64,000 bases of DNA from Lactococcus taiwanensis (GCF_014905395.1 NZ_BNDT01000005.1:1-64000); one strand, 5' to 3'. Counted from the stretch's first letter, positions 16,136 to 25,261 are shown. A program made the numbers and translations. The notes: a model not told the origin generated them from the sequence alone.

Positions 16136-17437
16136 TTAGTCATCAAGCTCCAAAAGTTTACTGCTACTTCCTTCATCAATCCGATCTACGGCGCGAAGTT
16201 TTCGATTCATCACATTGGTCCGTGTCGTAATCAGGGTATTAATTTCTTTTTCGGACTGTTGTAAACGTTCGTGTACCTTTTTAAGTGATGTTTCAAATTT
16301 ACCAAACTCCGTTTTGACTGCACCAAGGAGCTCGTATACTTCAGAAGATTTTTGTTCGATTTGCAAAGTTTTAAAGCCCATTTGAAGACTGTTCAAGACG
16401 GCTGTCATTGTCGTTGGTCCTGTAACGTTCACTTTGTAATCGCGACTGATTTGTTCATAGAGTTCTGGATTGTTGACGACTTCCATGAACAGGCCTTCCG
16501 TTGGTAAGAACATAATCGCGAAATCAGTTGTTTTAGGAGGGACAATGTATTTCTCACTGATTGACTTAGCTTGAGCCTTGACCGCATTAAATAGTGCTTT
16601 ACGAGAACGTTCTATTTCAACAGCATTATTGGTTTCTAGAGCACTTTGTAAGCGTTGATAATCTTCCATTGGGAATTTCGAGTCGATGGGGAGTAGCAAT
16701 TCAGAACCTTCTACTTTACCTGGCAAAACGACAGCGTAGTCAACGGCATTATTACCTGCAATATTGACTTGCTCGCGATATTGACTGCTTGTAAAGATTT
16801 GTTCTAAAATTCGTCCGAGCTGGATTTCTCCGACAATCCCGCGTGTTTTGACACCAGTCATGACTTTTTGGAGACTGTCCACATCACTCGCCAAATTACG
16901 CATCTCCCCTAGGCCTTCTTCTACATTTTTCAAATGCATTGTGACCTGTTCAAAACTTTGTGAAATCCGACGATTGAGCGTTTCTTGTAGTTTCTCATCA
17001 ACCGTTTCTTGAATTTGTGAGAGCTTTTTATCATTGGATTCTTGTAAATCTTTGAATTTGAAATCAAACTTTTGAGTAATAGATTCTGTCAGCTGTGAAA
17101 GCGTGCTGACCGTTCTGTCAGTAGATTCTACCAAACTTACAGATATTTTTTCCAATTTTTGCTCATTCGAGTTTTGTAAATCTTTAAATTGTTGGTCAAA
17201 TTTTGTATTTAAGTTTTCTGTTAATAAAGATAAATCTGTATTGACAGAGCGCAAACTTGTGGAGAGTTCTTGGCGATTTTGGCCAAGTTGTTGACTCAAA
17301 TCTCCCCGCAAATCTGATAAGTTTTGACTCAGATAAGTCAGTTGATTATTGATTTTGCTATGATCAGCCTTTTTAAAAAAATTGGCTAAAGAAAGTAAAA
17401 TCAGGACAATCAGCAAAATGATAATGACGATTTCCAT
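16136..17437 (-). CDS. rmuC: DNA recombination protein RmuC
   Basis: A 433-residue protein with one N-terminal membrane helix (about 1-22), a long coiled coil (25-195) and a C-terminal RmuC domain with the restriction-like core VGEIQLGRILEQIF near 200 and LLLPIDSKFPMEDYQRL near 248. Its proposed role is limiting inversions at short inverted repeats. The coiled coil contains a near-duplicate segment F-D-x-x-F-K-D-L-Q-x-S-N at about 80-95 and 122-137. One ACTGAC repeat (17105-17122) is inside, between the two, read as TDRTVS. Confidence 0.93.
   Translation of the reverse strand: MEIVIIILLIVLILLSLANFFKKADHSKINNQLTYLSQNLSDLRGDLSQQLGQNRQELSTSLRSVNTDLSLLTENLNTKFDQQFKDLQNSNEQKLEKISVSLVESTDRTVSTLSQLTESITQKFDFKFKDLQESNDKKLSQIQETVDEKLQETLNRRISQSFEQVTMHLKNVEEGLGEMRNLASDVDSLQKVMTGVKTRGIVGEIQLGRILEQIFTSSQYREQVNIAGNNAVDYAVVLPGKVEGSELLLPIDSKFPMEDYQRLQSALETNNAVEIERSRKALFNAVKAQAKSISEKYIVPPKTTDFAIMFLPTEGLFMEVVNNPELYEQISRDYKVNVTGPTTMTAVLNSLQMGFKTLQIEQKSSEVYELLGAVKTEFGKFETSLKKVHERLQQSEKEINTLITTRTNVMNRKLRAVDRIDEGSSSKLLELDD
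17105..17122. repeat. ACTGAC-N6-GTCAGT repeat, copy 7 (coding)
   Basis: GCTGAC, spacer CGTTCT, GTCAGT, inside the coiled-coil part of rmuC; read as TDRTVS. Confidence 0.85.
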
Positions 17438-17476
17438 TTTATTTCTTGTACTTCCTTGTTTCTAAGATAAAATTTT

Positions 17477-17494
17477 ACTGACCAAGCTGTCAGT
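17477..17494. repeat. ACTGAC-N6-GTCAGT repeat, copy 8 (contains rpe stop codon)
   Basis: Perfect arms, spacer CAAGCT. The TGA of rpe (17490-17492) is the TGA of the ACTGAC arm. Confidence 0.95.
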
Positions 17495-18164
17495 AATTAT
17501 GGGGTGCTGATAGTGCGAGATGTTCCTTTAAGGCTGCAATATTTTCTTCCACATCCCCTTTAAAAATAAATGATCCTGCAACAAAAACATTGGCACCTGC
17601 AGCTTTGGCAAGTTGAATCGTGCGTGGATCAATTCCACCATCGACTTCAATTTCAAAACTAAGCTTTTTATCACGCCGAATCTGAGCAAGTTCGCGAACT
17701 TTATCCATCATTTCGGGAAGAAAAGCTTGCCCACCAAAACCGGGATTGACTGTCATAACAAGCACCATATCTACCATTGCTAAAACAGGTTTGATAGCTT
17801 CAACAGAGGTGCCAGGGTTAATCACAACAGAGGCTTTCATACCCGCCTGTTTGATTTTTTGAAGTGCCCCATGAATATGAGGTGTGGCTTCTGCATGAAT
17901 GCTCATGCTATCCGCACCTGCTTTGGCAAATTCACTGACGTAATTTTCTGGTTTTTCCACCATCATATGGACGTCAAAAAAGAGCTTGCTAGCCGGACGT
18001 AAAGCAGCCACAACACCAGCGCCAAAAGTTAAATTATCTACAAAATGTCCATCCATCACATCAATGTGAACCATATCCGCACCAGCAGCTTCAAGGCGTT
18101 TCACCTCCGTAGCAAATTTTCCAAAATCGGCGGACAAGATTGAAGGGGCTATTTTATCTTTCAT
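17490..18164 (-). CDS. rpe: Ribulose-phosphate 3-epimerase
   Basis: Interconverts ribulose 5-phosphate and xylulose 5-phosphate in the pentose phosphate pathway. The 224-residue TIM barrel has PSILSADFGKF near 7, MVHIDVMDGHFV near 31 with metal-binding residues, VHMMVEKP near 66, TVNPGFGGQAF near 140 and the phosphate loop VDGGI near 175. It follows rsgA and three small membrane proteins on one strand. The usual neighbour thiN, which I would expect between rpe and rmuC in relatives, is not here. Confidence 0.97.
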   Translation of the reverse strand: MKDKIAPSILSADFGKFATEVKRLEAAGADMVHIDVMDGHFVDNLTFGAGVVAALRPASKLFFDVHMMVEKPENYVSEFAKAGADSMSIHAEATPHIHGALQKIKQAGMKASVVINPGTSVEAIKPVLAMVDMVLVMTVNPGFGGQAFLPEMMDKVRELAQIRRDKKLSFEIEVDGGIDPRTIQLAKAAGANVFVAGSFIFKGDVEENIAALKEHLALSAPHNY

Positions 18165-18182
18165 TTTATATCCTTTCTAAAA

Positions 18183-18443
18183 TCAATCTTTAAAAAAATT
18201 CTTTCTTGCACTAAGCAACAAATAGAGGGCAAGCCCGAGCAACAAAATAACTAAAAGAAGGAACACTCCCCGTAATATCAACGGAATCTGAGTGCGAAAT
18301 GCAAGCGCACAAAAGCCAAAAACGCCAGCAAGCAGACTTGCTGCAATAGAGGTATGCAACTTGCGGTTAAAATTTCGTATTTTTTGTTCTGAAAACAAAG
18401 CTTGCTCTTTACTTAGCTCATTTTTCTGTTGATTTTTCTTCAT
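18183..18443 (-). CDS. Small membrane protein 3 of the rsgA-rpe cluster
   Basis: About 86 residues: a charged N-terminus rich in Lys/Gln, then two hydrophobic helices (roughly 34-50 and 54-77) separated by FRTQIP. No recognisable domain. The ATG at 18443 lies inside the end of the preceding small ORF in another frame, so the two are translationally coupled; a longer start at 18527 lacks a ribosome site. It is the third of three similar-sized two-helix proteins in series, which suggests a small membrane complex or diverged paralogues, but I cannot assign a function. Confidence 0.6.
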   Translation of the reverse strand: MKKNQQKNELSKEQALFSEQKIRNFNRKLHTSIAASLLAGVFGFCALAFRTQIPLILRGVFLLLVILLLGLALYLLLSARKNFFKD

Positions 18444-18669
18444 GAAGTTCTTCTTCGATAATATTTTTCCACGCTTCACCTTCACGTTGATGTTCGACCA
18501 CCGTGGCGGAACGTACACCAAAGACAATTGCCAAGGCTAAAGCGAGCACAGTAATTAAATTAAGCCAAAAATCTGCTGTTTTACTTGAAAAAGCAAACAT
18601 TGCGAGAAGCTGGCAAACAAGAGCTACTGCTACCGCAAGGCCAGCCTCTCTTTTAAAGCGTTTTTTCAT
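18418..18669 (-). CDS. Small membrane protein 2 of the rsgA-rpe cluster
   Basis: 83 residues: a basic start ([10 protein letters not shown]), two membrane helices (about 9-27 and 35-52), then a charged Glu-rich cytoplasmic tail (EEELHEEKSTEK). No known family recognised. The ATG overlaps the stop of the previous small ORF by 4 bases (18666-18669), and its 3' end overlaps the start of the next. This coupling argues that it is a real gene despite its size. Confidence 0.65.
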   Translation of the reverse strand: MKKRFKREAGLAVAVALVCQLLAMFAFSSKTADFWLNLITVLALALAIVFGVRSATVVEHQREGEAWKNIIEEELHEEKSTEK

Positions 18670-18926
18670 TGGTGATCCTCTTGCCCTTTCTCTTTAGAGC
18701 TTTCATCAGTTGCTGACGAAGCGGTCAGTCCAAAAAAGGCGCGATTCAGCCAAAAAAGGACAAAAATAGTTGCGACCACTAACAAAATAAAAACCGTAAT
18801 CATCATCGGTCGTGACAGTTCGTTTTTAAAAAATATAGCTAAAATCCAAGCCAAAACAACGATAAAAAAGCCAGCTTGTTTCAGCCAAATATTATCTTTA
18901 GCTTTGCTTTTTCCTTTTTTTTGCAT
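18666..18926 (-). CDS. Small membrane protein 1 of the rsgA-rpe cluster
   Basis: 86 residues from the ATG at 18926, which follows GAGGG; the longer frame up to 18998 has no ribosome site. A basic N-terminus is followed by two membrane helices (about 17-33 and 39-59) and an acidic tail. It overlaps the end of rsgA by 29 bases. The tail contains a copy of the ACTGAC repeat (18712-18729), read LTASSATD. Function unknown. Confidence 0.65.
   Translation of the reverse strand: MQKKGKSKAKDNIWLKQAGFFIVVLAWILAIFFKNELSRPMMITVFILLVVATIFVLFWLNRAFFGLTASSATDESSKEKGQEDHQ
18712..18729. repeat. ACTGAC-N6-GTCAGT repeat, copy 9 (coding)
   Basis: GCTGAC, spacer GAAGCG, GTCAGT, in the C-terminal tail of small membrane protein 1; read as LTASSA. 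Confidence 0.85.
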
Positions 18927-19839
18927 AAGTTTCCCTCGTATTATTAATTTCATTAAGGAGTTGTAAATAATTTTGATAGCGACTTGGAAGGATTTCACCT
19001 TGGGCTACCGCTTCTTTTACCGCACAATCCGGCTCATGGGTATGCGTGCATTCCCGAAATTTGCAGCCATGACTGATCTTCAACAGTTCAGGAAAAGCCG
19101 CATTGAGATCGGGTTGATTATCCACCTCATAGTCCAAACTTGAAAAACCTGGCGTATCGGCAATCAATCCTCCAGCAACTTCGAAAAATTCAACATGGCG
19201 TGTGGTATGCCTTCCACGTCCTAATTTATCAGAGGTCTCACCCGTCTCAAGATGCATCTCTGGAGCAATTTTATTGAGCAATGTTGTTTTTCCAGCACCT
19301 GTTTGCCCCATAAATACAGTGACTTTTCCTGCTAAGTGACTGACCAACTCATCCGCATCAAAAAAAATCTCATAACCGATTTGCTGATAGTCTGACCGAA
19401 ATGTTATATAATCAGCCCGTCGGTCAAAGTTGCTATCAGAAGCTGACGGAGCCGTCAGTTCCTTTTTCCCTTTTTCATCATCTGCCAACAAATCCATTTT
19501 TGAGACATAAATCAGGGGTTTAATCCTTTTATGTTCAAGAAACACTAAAAATCGGTCCAGCAGGTTTAAGCTAAAGTTCGGGCTAAGGGTGGACATAATC
19601 ACCACAGCTTGGTCAATATTAGCAATAGAGGGCCGAGTTAAACTATTGCGACGTGCATGGACTTCCAACACGTACCCTTCCGAATTTTCCTCTGCTGTGA
19701 AATCCACAAAATCCCCCACAACAGGTTTTGTTCCTTTTTTGCGAAAATTTCCACGCGCCCGGGTCTGGTAAATATGACCCGCACTCTCTACATAGTAAAA
19801 TCCCGCTAAAGATTTAACAATACGTCCTTTTTTTATCAT
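18898..19839 (-). CDS. rsgA: Small ribosomal subunit biogenesis GTPase RsgA
   Basis: Late 30S assembly GTPase with circularly permuted G motifs, all visible in 313 residues: OB-fold (1-70), G4-like SKMDLL near 114, G1 [14 protein letters not shown] near 179, G3 DTPGFSSL near 225, and the zinc knuckle C-x5-C...H-x-H...C near 257-270. Close to the G4 motif, the ACTGAC repeat (19442-19459) encodes LTAPSAS in a loop before SNFDRRADY. The ATG sits 6 bases after TATAAT, so the mRNA is probably leaderless. It heads the cluster with the small membrane proteins and rpe. Confidence 0.96.
   Translation of the reverse strand: MIKKGRIVKSLAGFYYVESAGHIYQTRARGNFRKKGTKPVVGDFVDFTAEENSEGYVLEVHARRNSLTRPSIANIDQAVVIMSTLSPNFSLNLLDRFLVFLEHKRIKPLIYVSKMDLLADDEKGKKELTAPSASDSNFDRRADYITFRSDYQQIGYEIFFDADELVSHLAGKVTVFMGQTGAGKTTLLNKIAPEMHLETGETSDKLGRGRHTTRHVEFFEVAGGLIADTPGFSSLDYEVDNQPDLNAAFPELLKISHGCKFRECTHTHEPDCAVKEAVAQGEILPSRYQNYLQLLNEINNTRETYAKKRKKQS
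19442..19459. repeat. ACTGAC-N6-GTCAGT repeat, copy 10 (coding)
   Basis: GCTGAC, spacer GGAGCC, GTCAGT, within rsgA just after the G4 motif; read as LTAPSA. Confidence 0.85.
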
Positions 19840-19845
19840 GTTCTC

Positions 19846-19851
19846 ATTATA
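19846..19851 (-). promoter_or_regulatory. -10 box of rsgA (leaderless)
   Basis: TATAAT on the minus strand ends 6 bases before the ATG. It directly follows the T-run of the preceding terminator, so terminator and promoter are fused. Confidence 0.65.
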
Positions 19852-19852
19852 C

Positions 19853-19880
19853 CAAAAAAAGGCTTAACTGTAAGCCTTTT
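19853..19880 (-). terminator. Terminator after the 3D-domain gene
   Basis: AAAGGCTTA/TAAGCCTTT stem with a 4-base loop, T-run on both sides. Confidence 0.88.
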
Positions 19881-19894
19881 ATCATTTTTTCTCT

Positions 19895-21088
19895 TTAATT
19901 CAAAATCGTTACTTGCAACTGTTGACGTCCCCAAGCAACAGCTTGCGCGTTTGTTGGAAAATGCACATCGATGATATTTCCGACAATTGCACCTCCAGTA
20001 TCACCAGCAATTGCGATGCCATAGCCCGGCACCTCGACCATTGAACCTAGTGGTATAACACTTGGATCCACAGCAATGCACATTGGGTTTTGGCTCAAAT
20101 CTATTCCCATAGCTGTAGTTCCATTTAAGGCATAAGCCGTCGCTTCCACACTTATCGTTTTACCCCCAGTTGAAGGGGTAACAGGGGTTTGCGTGTCAGG
20201 TTTCGTCGTGTCATCACTTGTCTCTTGGGTTGCAGTGGAACTCTGTGTAGTCGAACTTTCAGAAGTACTTGAGCTTGAAGAGGGTACTGTCACTTCTGTC
20301 TTAGCACTTGTAGCAGCCGTTTTAGCTTCAGCTGCTTTCTTAGCTTGGGCTGCTTTTTCTGCTTTAGCTTGGGCCTTAGCTTGAGCAACAGACTTGGCTA
20401 ATGCCTCATCATGCGCTTTTTGCTCGGCAGCCGCTTTCGCTTTCATCTCGCTTAAAAGTTTTTGATTTGTATTAATCTTTTCTTTTAAGCCAGCGATATC
20501 TCCTTGCAAGCTTTCAACTTGAGTTTGATAATTGGCTTGATTCTCCACCAGTTTTGTTTGTGAACGCTCAAGGCTCGTCTTCATCGTTTTTAACGAAGAC
20601 TCTTTTTCAGCTAATGTCTTCGCTTGTTTTGCCTCCGCAGACATGACCGCATTTAAGTTCGAAAGGCGCATTACCATATCTGAAAGATCCTTAGAGGAAG
20701 CAACGACATCTACAACGGATACCCCAACTCCACCACTAGACTGCATGGCGCGCATTTGATGGGCGACATTCTCTTTCAAATGAGCCACATCCGTTTCGGT
20801 TTGAGCAATATCGGACTCTAAGCCGCTAATTTTTGCTTTCGATTGATTAACTTTTTCTTGTGCAGCTTTCGCTTTAGCATAGACAGCATTCACTTTCGTC
20901 AATTCGTCATTTAGCTGAGCCTGGAAGTTCTCAATTTTTTGGTTAACTTCTGATTGCGACGTTTCCGCACCCACCTTTTTAGCTCCCATAAGATTCAGTG
21001 AACTGACAGGTAGTGCTGACAGGGCCATCAGTGATACTCCCATAAGCATTCCAATTTGTTTTATTTTTCTAGAAATTAAATTCTTCAT
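19895..21088 (-). CDS. Secreted coiled-coil protein with C-terminal 3D domain (cell wall hydrolase-like)
   Basis: 397 residues: signal peptide (1-42; ends in VGAETS), a PcsB-like coiled coil (45-255), an Ala/Lys/Glu-rich stretch, a Ser/Thr linker (265-305), and a C-terminal 3D domain. The last shows EATAYALNGTTAMGID, IAVDPSVIPLGSMV, IAGDTGG and IIDVHF, with the three aspartates that name the domain. This double-psi barrel fold is that of MltA/Rpf-associated lytic transglycosylases, so it probably cuts peptidoglycan outside the cell. A cop-box-like TACA-N2-TGTA lies upstream. The signal peptide carries an ACTGAC repeat copy. Confidence 0.9.
   Translation of the reverse strand: MKNLISRKIKQIGMLMGVSLMALSALPVSSLNLMGAKKVGAETSQSEVNQKIENFQAQLNDELTKVNAVYAKAKAAQEKVNQSKAKISGLESDIAQTETDVAHLKENVAHQMRAMQSSGGVGVSVVDVVASSKDLSDMVMRLSNLNAVMSAEAKQAKTLAEKESSLKTMKTSLERSQTKLVENQANYQTQVESLQGDIAGLKEKINTNQKLLSEMKAKAAAEQKAHDEALAKSVAQAKAQAKAEKAAQAKKAAEAKTAATSAKTEVTVPSSSSSTSESSTTQSSTATQETSDDTTKPDTQTPVTPSTGGKTISVEATAYALNGTTAMGIDLSQNPMCIAVDPSVIPLGSMVEVPGYGIAIAGDTGGAIVGNIIDVHFPTNAQAVAWGRQQLQVTILN
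21015..21032. repeat. ACTGAC-N6-GTCAGT repeat, copy 11 (coding)
   Basis: GCTGAC, spacer AGGGCC, ATCAGT (one mismatch each arm), in the signal peptide of the 3D-domain protein; read as LMALSA. Confidence 0.65.
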
Positions 21089-21137
21089 ACCTCATCTATT
21101 CTAACACAAGGCAAGCACTTTTTTATTTCTAAAAGAT

Positions 21138-21147
21138 TACAAATGTA
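21138..21147. promoter_or_regulatory. Cop-box-like palindrome upstream of the 3D-domain gene
   Basis: TACAAATGTA fits TACANNTGTA, and its flanks (minus strand TTTACATTTGTAATC) resemble the cinD box nearly base for base. About one such 8-base match is expected by chance in 64 kb, so this is only suggestive. Confidence 0.4.
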
Positions 21148-21267
21148 AAGAAATTTTTAATTATAAGTCATTAAGATATATTTACGTAAGCGTAATCACA
21201 GTTTGTAAGCTGATTTTCATTATAATTCTCTCCCTTTTTTTCTAAAAATGAACGAACATCTTCACTC

Positions 21268-21312
21268 AAAAAAATTCAAAAACCACCACTTGTTAATTCT
21301 AGTGGTGGTTTC
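21268..21312 (-). terminator. Terminator of pheST
   Basis: AACCACCACT/AGTGGTGGTT perfect 10-bp stem, T-rich on the minus strand. Confidence 0.9.
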
Positions 21313-21322
21313 TCATTTTTTT

Positions 21323-21340
21323 ACTGACCAGTCTGTCAGT
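21323..21340. repeat. ACTGAC-N6-GTCAGT repeat, copy 12
   Basis: Perfect arms, spacer CAGTCT, four bases beyond the pheT stop and ahead of the real terminator. Confidence 0.95.
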
Positions 21341-21343
21341 AAC

Positions 21344-23737
21344 TCAACGGATTTCTGCAGCGAGTTGGTTAACCAAATTTTTGGTAATCTTATTCACAGC
21401 TGAGGCAATTTGTTCGTCTGTCATCGAATTTTCCACAGGTTGGAAAGTCAAACGGTAAGCCATTGATTTCTTGCCCTCCGGAAGTTTTTCCCCTTGATAA
21501 ATATCAAAAAGTTCTACTTTTTGGAGCGTCTTCACTTTACTAGATTCAATAACTGAAACAACTTCTGCATGACTGATAGTAGCATCAATCAATAAAGCAA
21601 TATCTCGTTGTACCGCTTGAACTTTTGGAATATCGTGAAAGACCGTTTGAGCAGGCATTTCTTCTTGCATCACTTGTAAGTTAAGTGTAGCTACATAGGT
21701 TGGCGCAATGTCGTATTTTTTAGCTGTTGCAGGATGAATCTGTCCAACAAATCCGGCTTGACGACCGTTGATTTCAACCATTGCTGTGCGCCCTGGGTGC
21801 ATACCTGGTTGATTTGCAGAAGGGATAAATTTCACTTCTTCATACGCTGCTAAAAGGTTTTCCACAATTCCCTTTGTGGCATAGAAATCCACAGGAACAG
21901 CTTTCGACCGGTAAGTTTTATCCACAAGATGACCTGAGAGCGCAAAGGCAAGATGTGGAATTTCAAGGGGACGGATGTCCTCTGGATTAGGCCAGAAAAT
22001 ATTGCCAATTTCATAGAGCGCTACATCTGCATTTTTACGATTTTGATTATAATTGACAATGTCCAAAAGTCCTGGAATCATCGTTGCACGCAAGGTCTGA
22101 CGGTCTTCTGTCATTGGCATCATAAGCGTTGTTGTTTCCAGCTCTCCGACAAACTCTGTGGCTTTTTCTGGTGTAACTAAAGAATAGCCAATGACTTCAT
22201 CAAGACCCGCAGCTTCAAGTTCACTACGCACTTTTCGACGGAATTTTTGCATAGCTGTCAATTCACCAGCATTTTGTGATACAGGAAGCGTACTTGGCAA
22301 ATTGTCATAACCATAAATCCGTGCCACTTCTTCTACTAAGTCTGCCTCGATTGAAATGTCCCAACGACGCGATGGAATTTCACAAATAAAGTTTTCCCCA
22401 TCTACTTGTACACCAAAGCCCAATTGGACGAAGATTTTTTCCACAGTTTCCAGTGACAAATCTGTCCCTAAAGCGCCATTTACTCGACTTAAAGTAATAG
22501 AAACTTTTGGCAAAGCAGGTTGATAATCATTTGATTCCACTACTCCAGACAAAACTTCACCACCAGCCAATTCAACAATCATAGCAGCTGCAAAATCAAG
22601 GGCTTCACGTACTGTCCCTTGGTTAACCCCTTTTTCAAAACGACTTGAGGCCTCAGAACGCAAAGCAAATTTTTGGGACGTTTTACGAATTGAAGTTCCA
22701 TCAAACAAAGCGGATTCGAGGGCTACCGTGGTAGTTTCATCAGTAATCTCACTATCAGCGCCACCCATCACACCACCAAGGGCGACAGGTGTCCCATTAG
22801 CAGTAATCACAATATCTTCTGGCGTAAGTTCACGTTCAATATGATCTAAAGTCGTGATTTTTTCATCCGTTTTGGCTTGACGAACGACAATTTCGTCTGA
22901 ACCAAATTGATCAAAATCAAAACTATGCAAAGGTTGACCAAAAGCCATCAAAACATAATTCGTCACGTCTACCACGTTATTAATTGGTTTAACGCCAGCG
23001 TTCATCAAGCGGTTTTGCAACCATTGCGGCGATTTGGCGATTTTGACCCCTTTGATTAAGCGAATTTTGTATGTAGGAACCTTATCAGTATCAACTTTCA
23101 CTGATACTTTGTCCGCCGCATTTACTGACGACTCTGTCAGTGATTTCTCTTCCAACTTAACGGGCAAACCGTAAATAGCACCAACTTCCCAGGCTGCACC
23201 ATGCATTGACAAAGCATCCGCACGGTTTGGTGTAATTGATAATTCAATGATTTCATCATCCATATCAAGATAAGGGAAAATACTGTCGCCGACTTTAGCA
23301 TCCGCTGGCATTTCAAAAATACCCTCTTCATGTTTCATTGGATTAATTTTTTCATCAATTCCAATTTCATCAAGCGCACAGAGCATTCCGAGTGATTCCA
23401 CCCCGCGGATCTTACCTTTTTTGATTTTATAATTATCCGCAATTCGAGCACCAACCAGTGCCACAATTGCTTTCATGCCCACACGAACATTTGGGGCACC
23501 ACAAACGATTTGCAAAGGTTCATCAGCCCCAACATTGACTTGCGTGATGTGTAAGTGAGTCTCAGGAATATCTTCACTTGATAGAATTTCCCCCACAACA
23601 AGCTTTGACAAACCTTCCATTGGACTGGTCACACCTTCAACCTCAATCCCTGAAGTTGACATCTTTTGTTCCAATTCTGCTGATGACGCTGTAAGTTCAG
23701 GCACCAACTCTTTTAACCATTTATATGATACTAACAT
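21344..23737 (-). CDS. pheT: Phenylalanine--tRNA ligase beta subunit
   Basis: Beta subunit of the alpha2-beta2 PheRS; it carries the editing site for tyrosyl-tRNA-Phe. At 797 residues it is full length: tRNA-binding OB domain (40-150), B3/B4 editing domain (210-385), B5, and a C-terminal FDX-ACB anticodon domain (HDIPKVQAVQRDIALLID near 705). An in-frame copy of the ACTGAC repeat near residue 203 encodes SLTESSVN in a linker before the editing domain. It follows pheS with a 37-base gap. Confidence 0.97.
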   Translation of the reverse strand: MLVSYKWLKELVPELTASSAELEQKMSTSGIEVEGVTSPMEGLSKLVVGEILSSEDIPETHLHITQVNVGADEPLQIVCGAPNVRVGMKAIVALVGARIADNYKIKKGKIRGVESLGMLCALDEIGIDEKINPMKHEEGIFEMPADAKVGDSIFPYLDMDDEIIELSITPNRADALSMHGAAWEVGAIYGLPVKLEEKSLTESSVNAADKVSVKVDTDKVPTYKIRLIKGVKIAKSPQWLQNRLMNAGVKPINNVVDVTNYVLMAFGQPLHSFDFDQFGSDEIVVRQAKTDEKITTLDHIERELTPEDIVITANGTPVALGGVMGGADSEITDETTTVALESALFDGTSIRKTSQKFALRSEASSRFEKGVNQGTVREALDFAAAMIVELAGGEVLSGVVESNDYQPALPKVSITLSRVNGALGTDLSLETVEKIFVQLGFGVQVDGENFICEIPSRRWDISIEADLVEEVARIYGYDNLPSTLPVSQNAGELTAMQKFRRKVRSELEAAGLDEVIGYSLVTPEKATEFVGELETTTLMMPMTEDRQTLRATMIPGLLDIVNYNQNRKNADVALYEIGNIFWPNPEDIRPLEIPHLAFALSGHLVDKTYRSKAVPVDFYATKGIVENLLAAYEEVKFIPSANQPGMHPGRTAMVEINGRQAGFVGQIHPATAKKYDIAPTYVATLNLQVMQEEMPAQTVFHDIPKVQAVQRDIALLIDATISHAEVVSVIESSKVKTLQKVELFDIYQGEKLPEGKKSMAYRLTFQPVENSMTDEQIASAVNKITKNLVNQLAAEIR
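23124..23141. repeat. ACTGAC-N6-GTCAGT repeat, copy 13 (coding)
   Basis: Perfect arms, spacer GACTCT, inside pheT; read as LTESSV. Confidence 0.95.
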
Positions 23738-23774
23738 TTTATTTCAACTTTCTATTCACAGCTTTTAACAAGTT

Positions 23775-24815
23775 TTATTTTCCAAATTGCTCTAAGAATC
23801 GTACGTCGCCTTGATAGAATCCACGAATATCATTGATTCCATAGCGAAGCATCGCAATACGTTCTTGTCCCAATCCGAAAGCAAAACCAGAATAAACAGA
23901 AGCATCTAAACCAGACATTTCAAGCACATTGGGATGGACCATGCCTGCACCAAGAATTTCAATCCAGCCGGTATGTTTGCAGACGTTACAGCCTTTTCCA
24001 CCACATTTGAAACAAGAAATATCCACCTCAACAGAAGGTTCAGTAAATGGGAAATAACTTGGACGCCAGCGTAATTCACGGTCTTGGCCAAACATTTTTT
24101 TCATGACCAAATCAAGCGTTCCTTTGAGGTCTGCCATTGTGATATTTTTATCCACAACCAAACCTTCAATTTGATGGAATTGGTGGCTGTGAGTGGCATC
24201 ATCGGTATCACGACGGTAAACACGACCAGGAGCAATCATACGTAAACCACCTTTAGAAAAATCATGAGCATCCATTGTCCGAGCTTGCATAGGTGAAGTA
24301 TGTGTACGGAGCAACACTTCATTAGTGATATAGAAGGTATCTTGCATATCACGAGCTGGGTGATCTTTTGGCAAATTCATGCGCTCAAAATTATAATGGT
24401 CAGTTTCTACTTCATAGCCATCAACGATTTCGTAACCCATTCCAAGGAAAATTTCTTCAATCTCTTCTTGCGTTTGAGTTAAAATATGGCGACTTCCTTT
24501 TTTCTGAACATCCCCAGGCAAAGTAACATCCAATGTTTCTGATTCCAAAGCCGCATTCATAAGGGCTTCTTCAATCTCCACCTTCTTCGCTTCAAACTTT
24601 ACCCCAAATTCATCACGAAAAGCATTAGCAAGTGCACCAATAACTGGACGTTCTTCATTGGTCAAGTCTTTCATCCCTTTTAGGATTTCAGTCAATTCCC
24701 CTTTTTTTCCCAACATGACTGTTCTCAGATTGTTGAGCGTTTTTTCATCTGCAACAGCACGTAAATCAGACATTGTCCGCTTACGAAGGTCTTCGATTTT
24801 TTCTTGTAAGTTCAT
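23775..24815 (-). CDS. pheS: Phenylalanine--tRNA ligase alpha subunit
   Basis: Catalytic alpha subunit of PheRS, 346 residues: N-terminal coiled coil (1-85), then class II motifs with [12 protein letters not shown] near 155, [10 protein letters not shown] near 170, [10 protein letters not shown] near 215 and the C-terminal [14 protein letters not shown] near 315. An unusual [17 protein letters not shown] zinc-like cysteine cluster near 270 is normal for this subfamily. Transcription is controlled by the T-box leader 24907-25145. Confidence 0.98.
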   Translation of the reverse strand: MNLQEKIEDLRKRTMSDLRAVADEKTLNNLRTVMLGKKGELTEILKGMKDLTNEERPVIGALANAFRDEFGVKFEAKKVEIEEALMNAALESETLDVTLPGDVQKKGSRHILTQTQEEIEEIFLGMGYEIVDGYEVETDHYNFERMNLPKDHPARDMQDTFYITNEVLLRTHTSPMQARTMDAHDFSKGGLRMIAPGRVYRRDTDDATHSHQFHQIEGLVVDKNITMADLKGTLDLVMKKMFGQDRELRWRPSYFPFTEPSVEVDISCFKCGGKGCNVCKHTGWIEILGAGMVHPNVLEMSGLDASVYSGFAFGLGQERIAMLRYGINDIRGFYQGDVRFLEQFGK

Positions 24816-24906
24816 TATTATCCTTCCATTTAAGAAATTGTCGCTATAAAACAGGCCATTTGTATGACGCTATGATACAACATGCGCGAATAGAGTGTGT
24901 TTTTTA

Positions 24907-25145
24907 GCAAAAAAATACCGCGTCCTCACTCCAAAGGAGCGAAAACCGCGGTACCATCCTATTTTATCACTTAATTACATTATTTAACATTTTACTAAAG
25001 CTTGGGAGTCTCCACTTTCAAGAGTTATAGCGGAGGTCTCTCTGCTTTGCAAGGTGAACTTCAACCATAGCCCCGTATTGTGGCTCTCAGTCGGTGACCA
25101 CAACTCCCTAAAACTTCGCATATCGCTTACTCTTCTTGCATGATT
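24907..25145 (-). promoter_or_regulatory. T-box leader of pheST with promoter
   Basis: TTGACA (25174-25179) and TAAAAT (25152-25157), 16 bases apart, start a leader of about 240 bases. It contains a candidate TTC (Phe) specifier at 25056-25058, the T-box core AGGATGGTACCGCGG at about 24945-24960 and a terminator stem ACCGCG/CGCGGT followed by seven T (24909-24953). Uncharged tRNA-Phe should switch the operon on. Confidence 0.92.
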
Positions 25146-25228
25146 ATTCTAATTTTATCACTTTCCAAAAATTTGTCAAATTTAAGTCGCTTTTTTGTAA
25201 ACATTGCTAATTTTTTTTGAAAAAAGAC

Positions 25229-25257
25229 TTGACAAAGAATGAAAATGGCGTTATACT
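25229..25257 (+). promoter_or_regulatory. padC promoter
   Basis: TTGACA (25229-25234), 17 bases, TATACT (25252-25257). Confidence 0.85.
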
Positions 25258-25261
25258 AAAT

